From: Acidimicrobiales bacterium
GTDB lineage: Bacteria > Actinomycetota > Acidimicrobiia > Acidimicrobiales > JAVJTC01
NCBI GenBank assembly: GCA_040219085.1
Contig: JAVJTC010000029.1
Coordinates: 186,001 to 250,000 of the forward strand
Direction of reading: 5' to 3'
DNA: 64,000 bases
The position numbers were made by a program, and so were the translations under genes. How positions within the stretch are numbered: position 1 is the stretch's first letter; each line of letters starts with the position of its first letter. A model generated the notes under the pieces. It was not told the DNA's origin, ran no database searches, and saw only the letters and a program-made list of their open reading frames with translations. Shown one piece after another: positions 1 to 7,353 of the stretch.

Positions 1-266
1 TTGATATGGCCGTCTCGGTTCCGCACGACGATGAGAGGCTCCTCGTCCACCGTCGTGACGGTGAAGTAGTCACCGGGCTCGGGGATCATGTCCACCCGAC
101 CCACACAGATCCACTCGTGGTCGAAGATGACGTCCCGCTCGTAGCCGTACCAGGCGTCGTCGGTGTAGCACCCGGGTGGCAGCCCGACGGCGCGACTGAC
201 GTCTCCGGTGGATGCCCGTAGCAGATCGAGGGGGATCGGGGATCGGTGCGGGGACTCGCCGGTCAC
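1..266 (-). CDS. Rieske ring-hydroxylating oxygenase alpha subunit, N-terminal part (cut by window edge)
   Basis: Only about 88 N-terminal residues are in the window; the gene continues past base 1. The start is a GTG at 266 preceded by GAGGAG at good spacing. The visible part (FDHEWICVGRVDMIPEPGDYF, then EEPLIVVRNRDG) is the segment that normally precedes the Rieske CxH...CxxH cluster. It aligns closely with the alpha subunit at 19827-21053, which has FDHEWMCVGLASTIPDPGDWF at the same place, so the two look like paralogues. Family proteins use a [2Fe-2S] Rieske centre and a mononuclear iron to oxygenate aromatic or other substrates; neither site is visible here. It diverges from the hydrolase gene at 347, and a GntR-type palindrome lies between them. 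Confidence 0.85.
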   Translation of the reverse strand, partial: MTGESPHRSPIPLDLLRASTGDVSRAVGLPPGCYTDDAWYGYERDVIFDHEWICVGRVDMIPEPGDYFTVTTVDEEPLIVVRNRDGHI

Positions 267-310
267 TTCGAACTCCTCACTGTGACACTGCCGTGGGCGA
301 ACTGTAGTGT

Positions 311-321
311 TGGTCTGACCA
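311..321. promoter_or_regulatory. Putative GntR/FadR-type operator, site 1
   Basis: TGGTCTGACCA is a perfect odd-centred palindrome in the 80-bp gap between the divergent genes at 266 and 347. It is followed directly by TCAGTCC. The core matches the TGGT-N3-ACCA form known for FadR-subfamily GntR regulators. The same core and CATCAG extension recur at 5944-5954 and 27650-27660. It sits about 25 bp before the rightward start, where binding could block transcription. Confidence 0.7.
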
Positions 322-346
322 TCAGTCCAAGACCTGTGCCGAGGCC

Positions 347-1579
347 GTGACGACACCCATCGAAGCCCCTGACCCGGACCGCCTCGGCGACCGCATCGAG
401 CAGCTCTCGACGTTCGCGACACCCGATGCCCCCGGCTGGACACGCCGCGTCTTCACCGAGGAGTACCGCGCCGGCCGCGAGTGGATCGCCGAGGAGATGC
501 GCGCGACGGGCCTCGAGGTGCACACCGACCCCGCCGGGAACCTGATCGGAATCCTGCGGGGCACCGGCGGCGGACGGGCACTCGTGACCGGCTCGCACAC
601 CGACACCGTCCACGGTGGCGGACGATTCGACGGCGTTCTGGGTGTGCTCGGCGGACTCGAGGCGATCGAGTGCATCCGTGCCGGCGGAATCAGCCTGGAC
701 CACGACCTGTGGCTGGTCGACTTCCTCGGTGAGGAACCCAACGACTTCGGACTGAGCTGTCTGGGCAGTCGCGCCGTCACGGGCGCGCTGAGCCCCGCCG
801 ACCTGCGACTCGTCGACCCCTCCGGGCGCAGCCTCGGCGATGCCCTGCGGGAGTCCGGCCACGACCCGGGAGCGACCGACCACGGGTGGCCCGAGGTGCG
901 CGCCTTCGTCGAGCTCCACGTGGAGCAGGGTCCCCACCTCGAAGATGCCGCCACGACGATCGGCGTCGTCTCGGAGATCGTCGGCGTCCACCGGTTCAAG
1001 ACGCGCTTCACCGGCCGACGCGACCATGCGGGGACGACGCCGATGGATCGGCGCCACGACGCGTTCGCCGCCGCCGCCGACGCCGTGCTCGCGATCGAGG
1101 CGGCCGCGTCCGACGGCGGCGGAGTCGCGACCTGCGGACACGTCGAGGTTCACCCCGGCGCGATGAACGTCGTGCCCGAGCTGGCGGATCTCTGGACCGA
1201 GATCCGTAGCGCGGACGCCGACTGGCTCGCCGACAGACACGACCGGTTCGCCACCGCGGTGCGGGCGGCGGGGGAAAGGCGCGGGGTCGTCGCCGATCTC
1301 GAGGTGATCAGCCGGGACGGCCCGGTACCGGCGGCTGGAGGAATCGGCTCCGCGATCGTGCGGGGGGCCGAACGGGTCGGTCAGCCCACCATGGCGCTGC
1401 CCAGCGGGGCCGAACACGACTCCGCGCTCATGGCCCGGATGGCGCCGATGGGCATGATCTTCGTCCCGTCGAGGGACGGCCGTAGTCACTGCCCCGAGGA
1501 GTGGACCGACATCGCCGATGCCTGCACCGGGGTCCACGTGCTCGCCGAGACCCTCGTCGACCTCGACCGGGACGGGTGA
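347..1579 (+). CDS. M20-family amidase, N-carbamoyl-L-amino-acid hydrolase / allantoate amidohydrolase type
   Basis: The 410-residue protein starts at a GTG and has the ordered motifs of the Zn-dependent HyuC/AllC/beta-ureidopropionase branch of peptidase family M20. These are GSHTDTVHGGGRFDG (metal ligands about H84 and D95), DFLGEEPNDFG (E129-E130), ELHVEQGPHLE, a dimerisation-domain segment RRDHAGTTPMDRRHDA, and PSGAEHDSALMARMAP near the C-terminus. Members remove a carbamoyl or ureido group from N-carbamoyl amino acids, allantoate or beta-ureidopropionate, releasing ammonia and CO2. With HyuA and HyuB in the same proposed regulon, it could act on an N-carbamoyl product of imide-ring opening; that link is inference. 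The exact substrate cannot be read from sequence. The ribosome site (GAGG) is weak and close to the start. Confidence 0.88.
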   Translation: MTTPIEAPDPDRLGDRIEQLSTFATPDAPGWTRRVFTEEYRAGREWIAEEMRATGLEVHTDPAGNLIGILRGTGGGRALVTGSHTDTVHGGGRFDGVLGVLGGLEAIECIRAGGISLDHDLWLVDFLGEEPNDFGLSCLGSRAVTGALSPADLRLVDPSGRSLGDALRESGHDPGATDHGWPEVRAFVELHVEQGPHLEDAATTIGVVSEIVGVHRFKTRFTGRRDHAGTTPMDRRHDAFAAAADAVLAIEAAASDGGGVATCGHVEVHPGAMNVVPELADLWTEIRSADADWLADRHDRFATAVRAAGERRGVVADLEVISRDGPVPAAGGIGSAIVRGAERVGQPTMALPSGAEHDSALMARMAPMGMIFVPSRDGRSHCPEEWTDIADACTGVHVLAETLVDLDRDG

Positions 1580-1586
1580 TCGACGG

Positions 1587-2009
1587 TCAACCGCCGAGCA
1601 CCGCGACGGCCTCGATCTCGATGAGAAGGTCCTCGTAGGCGAGTCCCACTACCCGCACCGCTGTCGCCGCGGGACCCGGCTCGGGGAGGTACTCCATGCG
1701 GACCTTCGTCATCTCCTCCCAGAATCTCGTCACCTCCTCACCGGTCCCTTCGAAGCAGTAGTAGGTGTTGAGCTTCACGATGTGGGTGAGGTCCGCACCG
1801 ACCTCGGCGAGCACGGAGCGGATGTTCTCGAAGCAGTTGCGCGTCTGCACGGCGATGTCGCCGACCCCGATGGTGCGACCGTGCTCGTCGGCGGAGATCT
1901 GCCCGCCGACGAAGACGAGGTCGCCCACCTTCCAACCCTGCGAGAACGAGACCGGCATCGACCAGTCCCAGTGCCCCTCGGGCATGATGCGGATCTTCTC
2001 AGGTGTCAT
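1587..2009 (-). CDS. Rid-family (RidA/YjgF) protein lacking the usual active-site arginine
   Basis: The 140-residue protein fits the Rid/YjgF/YER057c family: VGDLVFVGGQIS, then CFENIRSVLAEVGADLTHIVKL, and a C-terminal segment ending IEIEAVAVL. Classical RidA hydrolyses reactive enamine/imine intermediates from PLP enzymes and carries an arginine in a PxRTxV motif. Here that place reads PAATAV, with Ala at about residue 115, so it is probably not a classical RidA imine deaminase. It more likely belongs to one of the Rid subgroups found inside catabolic operons. Its ATG overlaps the end of the fused molybdenum hydroxylase gene by 11 nt, making it the last gene of that operon. Confidence 0.85.
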   Translation of the reverse strand: MTPEKIRIMPEGHWDWSMPVSFSQGWKVGDLVFVGGQISADEHGRTIGVGDIAVQTRNCFENIRSVLAEVGADLTHIVKLNTYYCFEGTGEEVTRFWEEMTKVRMEYLPEPGPAATAVRVVGLAYEDLLIEIEAVAVLGG

Positions 2010-5000
2010 CGGGGTCTCCCGTCATCGTTTGCGATCTCATGGTCCCGGCCCCACGCAGGATGCGACGCAGGAGCCCGACGGTCGCATCGACCTTCCACCG
2101 GTTGTCCCGCAACGGATGGGCATCGACGGCCCAGGCCGTCGCCGCGCGCTCCAGTGTTGTCACGTCGTCGATCGACGTCCCCAGCAGTGCCGTCTCGCTG
2201 CGTCGGGCCCGTAGCGGCGTCGGCGCCACGCCGCCGAGGCCGATCCGGGCCTCGGTGATCACCCCTTCGTCGAATCCGAGCGAGACCGCGACCGATGCCA
2301 CCGCGAACCCGCCGGTGAAGAGGTCGAGTTTCTCGAAGGCACCCCACCGCCGGCGGGCGGTGACCGGGATGCGCACGGACGTCAGGACCTCGGCCCCCTC
2401 GAGGCTGGTCTCACCGGGCCCGGTGTAGAGCGCTTCGACGTCCAACTCCCTCCGTCGTCCCCCCGAACCCGCCACCTCGACACACGCGTCGAGCACGAGA
2501 AACGCCGTGGCCAGGTCCGAAGGCGTCACGGCCTGGCAACGGTGCGCACCCATCACGGCATGGTGAAAACGGTGCTCGCCCTCGAGCGCGTAGCACGGGC
2601 ACGTCGGACCACTTCGCTTGTAGCAGTCGAACCCGTTGCGCAGATAGGGGCAGCGGTTCCCCTGGAGCAGATTCCCGCCGACCGTCGCCATCTCTCTGAT
2701 CTGGGGGGTGGCCAGACGGGCCAGGGCCTCGACCAGAACCTGGTCGCCGGGCAACGGGTCGGGGCCCCGGGCCGCGGACCCGAGCGCGTCTCCGAGCCGC
2801 GCGAGCCGGACCATCGCGCCCATCACCATGTCGCCGTCGTCGCCTGTGTCGAGCTTCTTCAACTCGGCAACTGACTGGAGATCGACGAGGGTGACCGGCG
2901 CTACCAGGCCCTGGCGTCGGGCGGCGAGGAGGTCCGTGCCACCGGCGATGTAACCGGTGTCGGTCCCGGCCGATCCCGGCGCGTTGTGTGCCGCGATCGC
3001 ATCGTCGACCGTGCCCACTTCGACGATCCCTTCGATGTCGCGTGCAGGGACGCGACGCGACCAACGGGTACCCCAGCGGTGCAGGAACCTGTGCAGACCA
3101 CGGGGGTAGGCCCTGCGGACCCCTTCCACCCACCAGCGGCGGGGTCGTCGCCACAGTGCGCCGACGGGTGTCGCCGGACCGAGGTGCGGCAGGATCTTGT
3201 CGGGCGTCAACGGCAGGTCCCGCACGCGGACCCCACACGCATGGGCGACCGCGTTCGCGACGGCGGGTGGCGTGGGAATGACGACGATCTCACCGATCCC
3301 CTTGGCCCCGTGGGGACCGACCGGATCGGGGTCCTCGATGAGGATCGGGATGATCGGCGGGAGATCCGAGGCGCGCGGCGTGGCGTAGTCGAGGTAGCTG
3401 GCCGTGACGAGGCGACCCCCGGTGTGGACCATCTCCTCGCTCAGCGCCGCACCGAGTCCCATCGCGACGCCACCGGTGATCTGCCCCTCGGCCCCGGCCC
3501 GGTTGATGACGGTGCCCGAATCGTGGGCGGCCACGACCTTCGACACGCGCACCTCACCGGTGTCGCGATCCACCTCGACCTCGACGGCGTGCGCAGCGAA
3601 CGAGTAGCTGGGCGAGAAGTGCCCCGTGCCCGTCTCGCGGTTCATGGTCTCGATGTCGGCGAGGTAGCCACCTTCGAAGCTGAGCTCACCTCCCACGGAG
3701 GTCTCGTCGGCTCGGACGAGGTCCCCGATGTCGACGGCTGCTCCACCGCCCGATGCCCGGCCATCGGTGAGGACGACCGCATCGGGATCCACACCGAGCT
3801 TGAGGGAGGCGAGCCCACGCAGGTGCGCGGCCGCCTTCCCTGCGGCGTCGGCCACGGCGTTTCCGCCCCACACCGTTCCCCGCGACGACCACCCGCCCTG
3901 GTCCGGCGGGGTCCCGTCGCTCTCCATCATCACGACCTCGACGGCGTCCACGTCGACGCCGAGCCCGGCCGCCGCGACCTGCGCGAGCAGCGTCGACTGG
4001 CCGGTACCGGGGTCCGCTCCCGCGAAGCGGACGCGGACGCCGCCTTCCTCGTCGACGTCGATCGCAGCGCCGGAGTACTCCGAGCCGGGATAGGCCCGCG
4101 CGCCCGAGACATGGACCGCCGCGGCCACGCCGACCCCGCGACCGGATCCACCGAGGGCACGCCCGGCGTCCCAGCCGATGCCGTCGCGCACCGCCTCGAG
4201 GCAATCGACGAGCCTGGTCGAGGCGATCCGCCAACCGGTGAGGGTCTCGTCTCCCGGGCGGTGGGCGCTGGCGATCCGCATCTCGAGGGGGTCGAGACCC
4301 ATGGCGTCGGCCAGTTCGTCGAGCTGGGACTCCATGGCGAAGGTCACCTGCGCATTGCCATAGCCGCGGAACGAGCCACCGGGTTGGGTGTTCGTGTGCA
4401 CGAGACGGGTGCCGGCTTCGGCTCCGACGATGTCGTAGAGACTCCCGGCCACGATGCAGCCGTAGCCGGCGACCGAGGGCCCGTTGTGGTTGAACGAGCC
4501 GTTGTCCACCGTCGTGTGGCAGCGCCGGTACACAACTCTTCCCTCGGCATTCGCCCCCGTCGTGAGATCGATGTCGAACGCGTGGCGACGGTGCGTCGTC
4601 GCGAACTCCTCGCCACGGTCGAGGACCATCCGCACGGCGCGACCCGTCCGCATCGACAACGCCGCCGCGAGGACCTCGTGTTCGCCCACCTTCGCCTTCG
4701 CCCCGAAACTCCCCCCGACCGCGACCTGGTGGGTGTGGACCTGTTCCATTTCCAGGCCGAGCGCAGCGGCCACCTCCTTGCGGACGAAGTACGGCGAATG
4801 CGTCGACGCCCAGAGGTCCAGGACCCCGCGTGAGCTGTCCCAGCGGGCCACCACCCCGTGGGGCTCCATGCACAGGTGCGTGGTCGACGGATAGCGGTAC
4901 GTCGCCGACACGGTCGTCGCGCTGGCCCGCAGGGCAGCGTCCGGGTCGCCGTAGCGGCGCGTCAGCGCCATCGCCACGTTGCCCACGACGCCGCCATGGA

Positions 5001-5430
5001 CGAGCGGCGCTCCGTCGGCGAGGGCCTGCGCGGGGGTGGTGACCGCGGGCAGCACCTCGTAGGACACCTTGATCAGTTCCGCCGCACGTACGGCGACATC
5101 GCGCGAAGTGGCCGCGACAGCGGCGACCTCCTGGCCGATGTGGCGGACGACGTCGCCGGCGAGGACCGGCCGGTCGCTGAACGGGGCCCCGAGATGACCG
5201 TAGAGGACTCCCTCGAAGTCGGCTGCAGTAACGATCGCCTCCACCCCGGCCACGGCGCGCGCCGCACTCGCGTCGACAGCCACGATGCGCGCGTGCGGGT
5301 GGGGACTGCGCACGATCGCACCGTGCAGCATCGGCCCGACGTCTCTCTCGTCGAGATCGGTGACATAGCGGGCCGTCCCGGTGGCGACGCCCTCCCAGCC
5401 GAGAGGGCGCAACCACTCACCGATGATCAC
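1999..5430 (-). CDS. Molybdenum hydroxylase, fused Mo-binding and FAD-binding subunits (xanthine dehydrogenase family)
   Basis: A single reading frame of 1143 codons carries two normally separate subunits. Residues 1 to about 790 are the molybdopterin subunit: GGSFGAK, GGSFRGYGNAQ and GAKGIGEIVV, whose Glu is the expected base. A basic linker (RRPRRWWVEGVRR) follows, then an FAD subunit of about 330 residues with AGGTDLLAARRQG and TVGGNLLQGNRCPYLR. The FAD part has an insert rich in Cys (RCPYLR, DCYKRSGPTCPCY, HRCQAVTPSD), as in HcrB of 4-hydroxybenzoyl-CoA reductase and PaoB/YagS, which bind an extra [4Fe-4S] cluster. The AYxCSFR motif of true CO dehydrogenase is absent. The GTG start at 5430 overlaps the small-subunit stop by 4 nt (GTGA). 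Such enzymes typically hydroxylate N-heterocycles or oxidise aldehydes; the substrate here is unknown. Confidence 0.88.
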   Translation of the reverse strand: MIIGEWLRPLGWEGVATGTARYVTDLDERDVGPMLHGAIVRSPHPHARIVAVDASAARAVAGVEAIVTAADFEGVLYGHLGAPFSDRPVLAGDVVRHIGQEVAAVAATSRDVAVRAAELIKVSYEVLPAVTTPAQALADGAPLVHGGVVGNVAMALTRRYGDPDAALRASATTVSATYRYPSTTHLCMEPHGVVARWDSSRGVLDLWASTHSPYFVRKEVAAALGLEMEQVHTHQVAVGGSFGAKAKVGEHEVLAAALSMRTGRAVRMVLDRGEEFATTHRRHAFDIDLTTGANAEGRVVYRRCHTTVDNGSFNHNGPSVAGYGCIVAGSLYDIVGAEAGTRLVHTNTQPGGSFRGYGNAQVTFAMESQLDELADAMGLDPLEMRIASAHRPGDETLTGWRIASTRLVDCLEAVRDGIGWDAGRALGGSGRGVGVAAAVHVSGARAYPGSEYSGAAIDVDEEGGVRVRFAGADPGTGQSTLLAQVAAAGLGVDVDAVEVVMMESDGTPPDQGGWSSRGTVWGGNAVADAAGKAAAHLRGLASLKLGVDPDAVVLTDGRASGGGAAVDIGDLVRADETSVGGELSFEGGYLADIETMNRETGTGHFSPSYSFAAHAVEVEVDRDTGEVRVSKVVAAHDSGTVINRAGAEGQITGGVAMGLGAALSEEMVHTGGRLVTASYLDYATPRASDLPPIIPILIEDPDPVGPHGAKGIGEIVVIPTPPAVANAVAHACGVRVRDLPLTPDKILPHLGPATPVGALWRRPRRWWVEGVRRAYPRGLHRFLHRWGTRWSRRVPARDIEGIVEVGTVDDAIAAHNAPGSAGTDTGYIAGGTDLLAARRQGLVAPVTLVDLQSVAELKKLDTGDDGDMVMGAMVRLARLGDALGSAARGPDPLPGDQVLVEALARLATPQIREMATVGGNLLQGNRCPYLRNGFDCYKRSGPTCPCYALEGEHRFHHAVMGAHRCQAVTPSDLATAFLVLDACVEVAGSGGRRRELDVEALYTGPGETSLEGAEVLTSVRIPVTARRRWGAFEKLDLFTGGFAVASVAVSLGFDEGVITEARIGLGGVAPTPLRARRSETALLGTSIDDVTTLERAATAWAVDAHPLRDNRWKVDATVGLLRRILRGAGTMRSQTMTGDPDDT

Positions 5431-5882
5431 CGCCCGGTCCCCGACTCGTCGCCCGCAGTCTCGGCGGAAAGCGCGGCGGCGAGACCGACCGAGCCGGTGC
5501 AGCGACAGAGATTGCCGGCCAGCCCGTTTCGTGCGTCGGCAGGCCGGGCGGTCAGACCTGACCCGGCCACCGTCACGATCTGACCCGGAACGCAGTAGCC
5601 GCACTGCACCGCGCCGGCATCGGCGACCATGGCGCACAACTCGGGATCGGCAGGTCCGACCGTCTCGACGGTCCTCACGGGTCCCCGCACCCGGGCCGCG
5701 AGGGTGAGACATGCCAGCACTGCGCGGTCGTCCACCAGCACGGTGCAGGCACCGCAGTCACCCACCCCGCATGCGTCCTTCGCGCCGGTCAGCCCCGCCG
5801 AGCGGAGGACCTCGAGAAGGGTCCGCGCGGGCTCGACCACGACTGCGATGCGTTCGTCGTTCACGGTCAGTTCGATCCGCAT
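5427..5882 (-). CDS. Molybdenum hydroxylase small subunit, two [2Fe-2S] clusters
   Basis: This 151-residue protein is a standard XdhC/CoxS-type small subunit. The plant-type ferredoxin cluster is seen in CGVGDCGACTVLVDD and VLACL; the second cluster has the paired motifs QCGYCVPGQ and GNLCRCTG. It passes electrons from the molybdenum site to FAD in the partner encoded by the next gene, with which it overlaps by 4 nt. The ATG at 5882 has no strong ribosome site. The gene heads a three-gene operon (small subunit, fused Mo/FAD subunit, Rid protein), with a GntR-type operator about 65 bp upstream. Confidence 0.93.
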   Translation of the reverse strand: MRIELTVNDERIAVVVEPARTLLEVLRSAGLTGAKDACGVGDCGACTVLVDDRAVLACLTLAARVRGPVRTVETVGPADPELCAMVADAGAVQCGYCVPGQIVTVAGSGLTARPADARNGLAGNLCRCTGSVGLAAALSAETAGDESGTGR

Positions 5883-6146
5883 CGTCGACCACCCGTGTCA
5901 CCGGCTCGTCAGGTTTCTGGCGGTCACGCTACAACAGCGACTACGGTCAGACCATCAGTCCATCAGGCCAGGAGGAGGGCCGAGACGTACTGTGGCGCCG
6001 CGACGGCAATGACCGTCGGGCACGCGAGAGTGGTAATTCGACAAAGCAGATCACAGGCGACCGCCACGCGGGCGCCGTGGACCACCGGTCCCGGCAGCAG
6101 TGGCACCGCAAGAACCGTGATCACGCACGACATTCCGGAGGGAAAA
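5883..6146. other. Divergent control region between the Mo-hydroxylase operon and the ABC importer operon
   Basis: This 264-bp gap holds the operator at 5944-5954 and, to its right, a long untranslated leader of about 190 bp before the importer start. The frame upstream of 6147 stays open to 5895, but that translation has no recognisable domain and would bury the lipoprotein signal, so it is treated as noncoding. No clear riboswitch fold was recognised. Confidence 0.5.
5944..5954. promoter_or_regulatory. Putative GntR/FadR-type operator, site 2
   Basis: CGGTCAGACCA matches 10 of 11 positions of the TGGTCTGACCA palindrome read on the other strand. It is followed by TCAGTCC exactly as at site 1, then by a second CATCAGGCC. 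It lies between the divergent molybdenum hydroxylase and ABC importer operons and could control both. Confidence 0.65.
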
Positions 6147-7343
6147 TTGAAACGACATCCGCTGATGCTCCTACTGGCCATCCTGGCCGCATTCTCACTG
6201 ATCGCCGCCGCGTGCGGCGACGACGACGACGACACCTCGGCGGGTGGTGACGACGGCACCTCGGAGCCTTCCGACGACGGCACCGAAGAACCCAGCGACG
6301 ACGGCACCTCGGAGCCTTCCGACGACGGCGAAGAGCCCATGACCGACGACGGCGAAGAGCCCATGCACATGGAGTTCGACGCCAACGGCGACGGCGAGGT
6401 CGTGATCGGTATCGGCACGGCCGGACCCCGTGACGACGGCGCGTACTACGAGGCGGCCGTGAACGGCGCCCGAGAGTTCGCCGAGAGCCAGGGTTGGTCC
6501 GACATCATCGTCATCGACAACATCGACCCGAACGAGTCCGGCACCGACCTCTCGAACCTCGCCGAACAGGGCGTGGACATCATCATCATCGCATCGGGCG
6601 AATCCGCGGACGCCGCACCCGACCTCGTGCAGGAGTACCCGGACATCTTCTGGTACTGCCGTTGTGGTGCGGGCTATCCGGAAACCCCGGGTCTTGCGAC
6701 CTCCCGTGACGACAGCGGTGCCATCGAGTACGCCGCCGGTGTGGCCACCGGCATCCTGCTCGAGGACAGCGGCGGCGACTCCGTGTACATGCTCGGCGGC
6801 AGCGCCGCCGACTTCGAGGTCGAGACGGAACTCGCGTTCCGCCTGGGACTCGAGGCCGTGAACCCCGAGTTCACCCTGACCTACGTGCCGACGGGGGCGT
6901 TCCCGTTCGACTTCGACAACGTGGCCGGGGCCACGGAGGCCTTCAACGTGGCCGTCGATGCGGGCGCCGACGCCATCTACCCCTACCTCGGGGGCGCGCA
7001 CGAGCCCATCATCCAGCTGGCCAACGAGGAGGGCCTCATCACGATGAGCGCCGGAGCCTCCGACGTCTGCACCCGGGACAGCGACCTCGACTGGGATCTC
7101 GCCATCAAGTTCGACGGCGGTGACTACATCCGGGCCGTCTTCCCGCTCATCGTGGCGGGCGAGCTCGACGAGGGCGACCAGTACGTCTTCCAGGTCGACG
7201 GCCCCGACTCGGTCGCCGGCGTGGAGATCTGCGACGCCACTCCCGAGCAGCAGGAACGGCTCGAAGAGCTCCTGGCGCCGCTGTACGCCGGCGAACTCGC
7301 CGACCAGCTATTCGAGATCGCAGCCGAAGCGTACGGTTTCTGA
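6147..7343 (+). CDS. BMP-family ABC importer substrate-binding lipoprotein
   Basis: The start is a TTG at 6147 just after GGAGGG. It gives a short basic n-region, a hydrophobic core and the lipobox IAAAC (C23), so the protein should be exported and lipid-anchored. An acidic Ser/Asp/Glu linker follows (about residues 24-75), containing a 33-nt exact in-frame repeat (6249-6281 and 6297-6329). The rest is a PF02608 Bmp/Med-type binding domain: IGIGTAGPRDDGAYYEA, GVDIIIIASGESAD, and DAGADAIYPYLGGAHEP. BMP proteins with NupOPQ-like partners mostly import purine nucleosides or related heterocycles. It is the first gene of a four-gene importer operon; the actual ligand is unknown. Confidence 0.92.
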   Translation: MKRHPLMLLLAILAAFSLIAAACGDDDDDTSAGGDDGTSEPSDDGTEEPSDDGTSEPSDDGEEPMTDDGEEPMHMEFDANGDGEVVIGIGTAGPRDDGAYYEAAVNGAREFAESQGWSDIIVIDNIDPNESGTDLSNLAEQGVDIIIIASGESADAAPDLVQEYPDIFWYCRCGAGYPETPGLATSRDDSGAIEYAAGVATGILLEDSGGDSVYMLGGSAADFEVETELAFRLGLEAVNPEFTLTYVPTGAFPFDFDNVAGATEAFNVAVDAGADAIYPYLGGAHEPIIQLANEEGLITMSAGASDVCTRDSDLDWDLAIKFDGGDYIRAVFPLIVAGELDEGDQYVFQVDGPDSVAGVEICDATPEQQERLEELLAPLYAGELADQLFEIAAEAYGF

Positions 7344-7353
7344 TCAACACTCG

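Noticed and set aside
2986-4833. A 615-codon plus-strand frame opposite the molybdenum hydroxylase
   Set aside because: It mirrors the Mo-subunit gene, which has full family motifs; the antisense product is low-complexity and unrecognised.
1999-5882. Carbon monoxide dehydrogenase (CoxLMS)
   Set aside because: The AYxCSFR motif of form I CoxL is absent; the corresponding segment is GGSFRGYGNAQ, as in general molybdenum hydroxylases.
5895-6146. N-terminal extension of the BMP binding protein
   Set aside because: It would place an 84-residue tail before a clear signal peptide and lipobox; the TTG at 6147 has a strong ribosome site.
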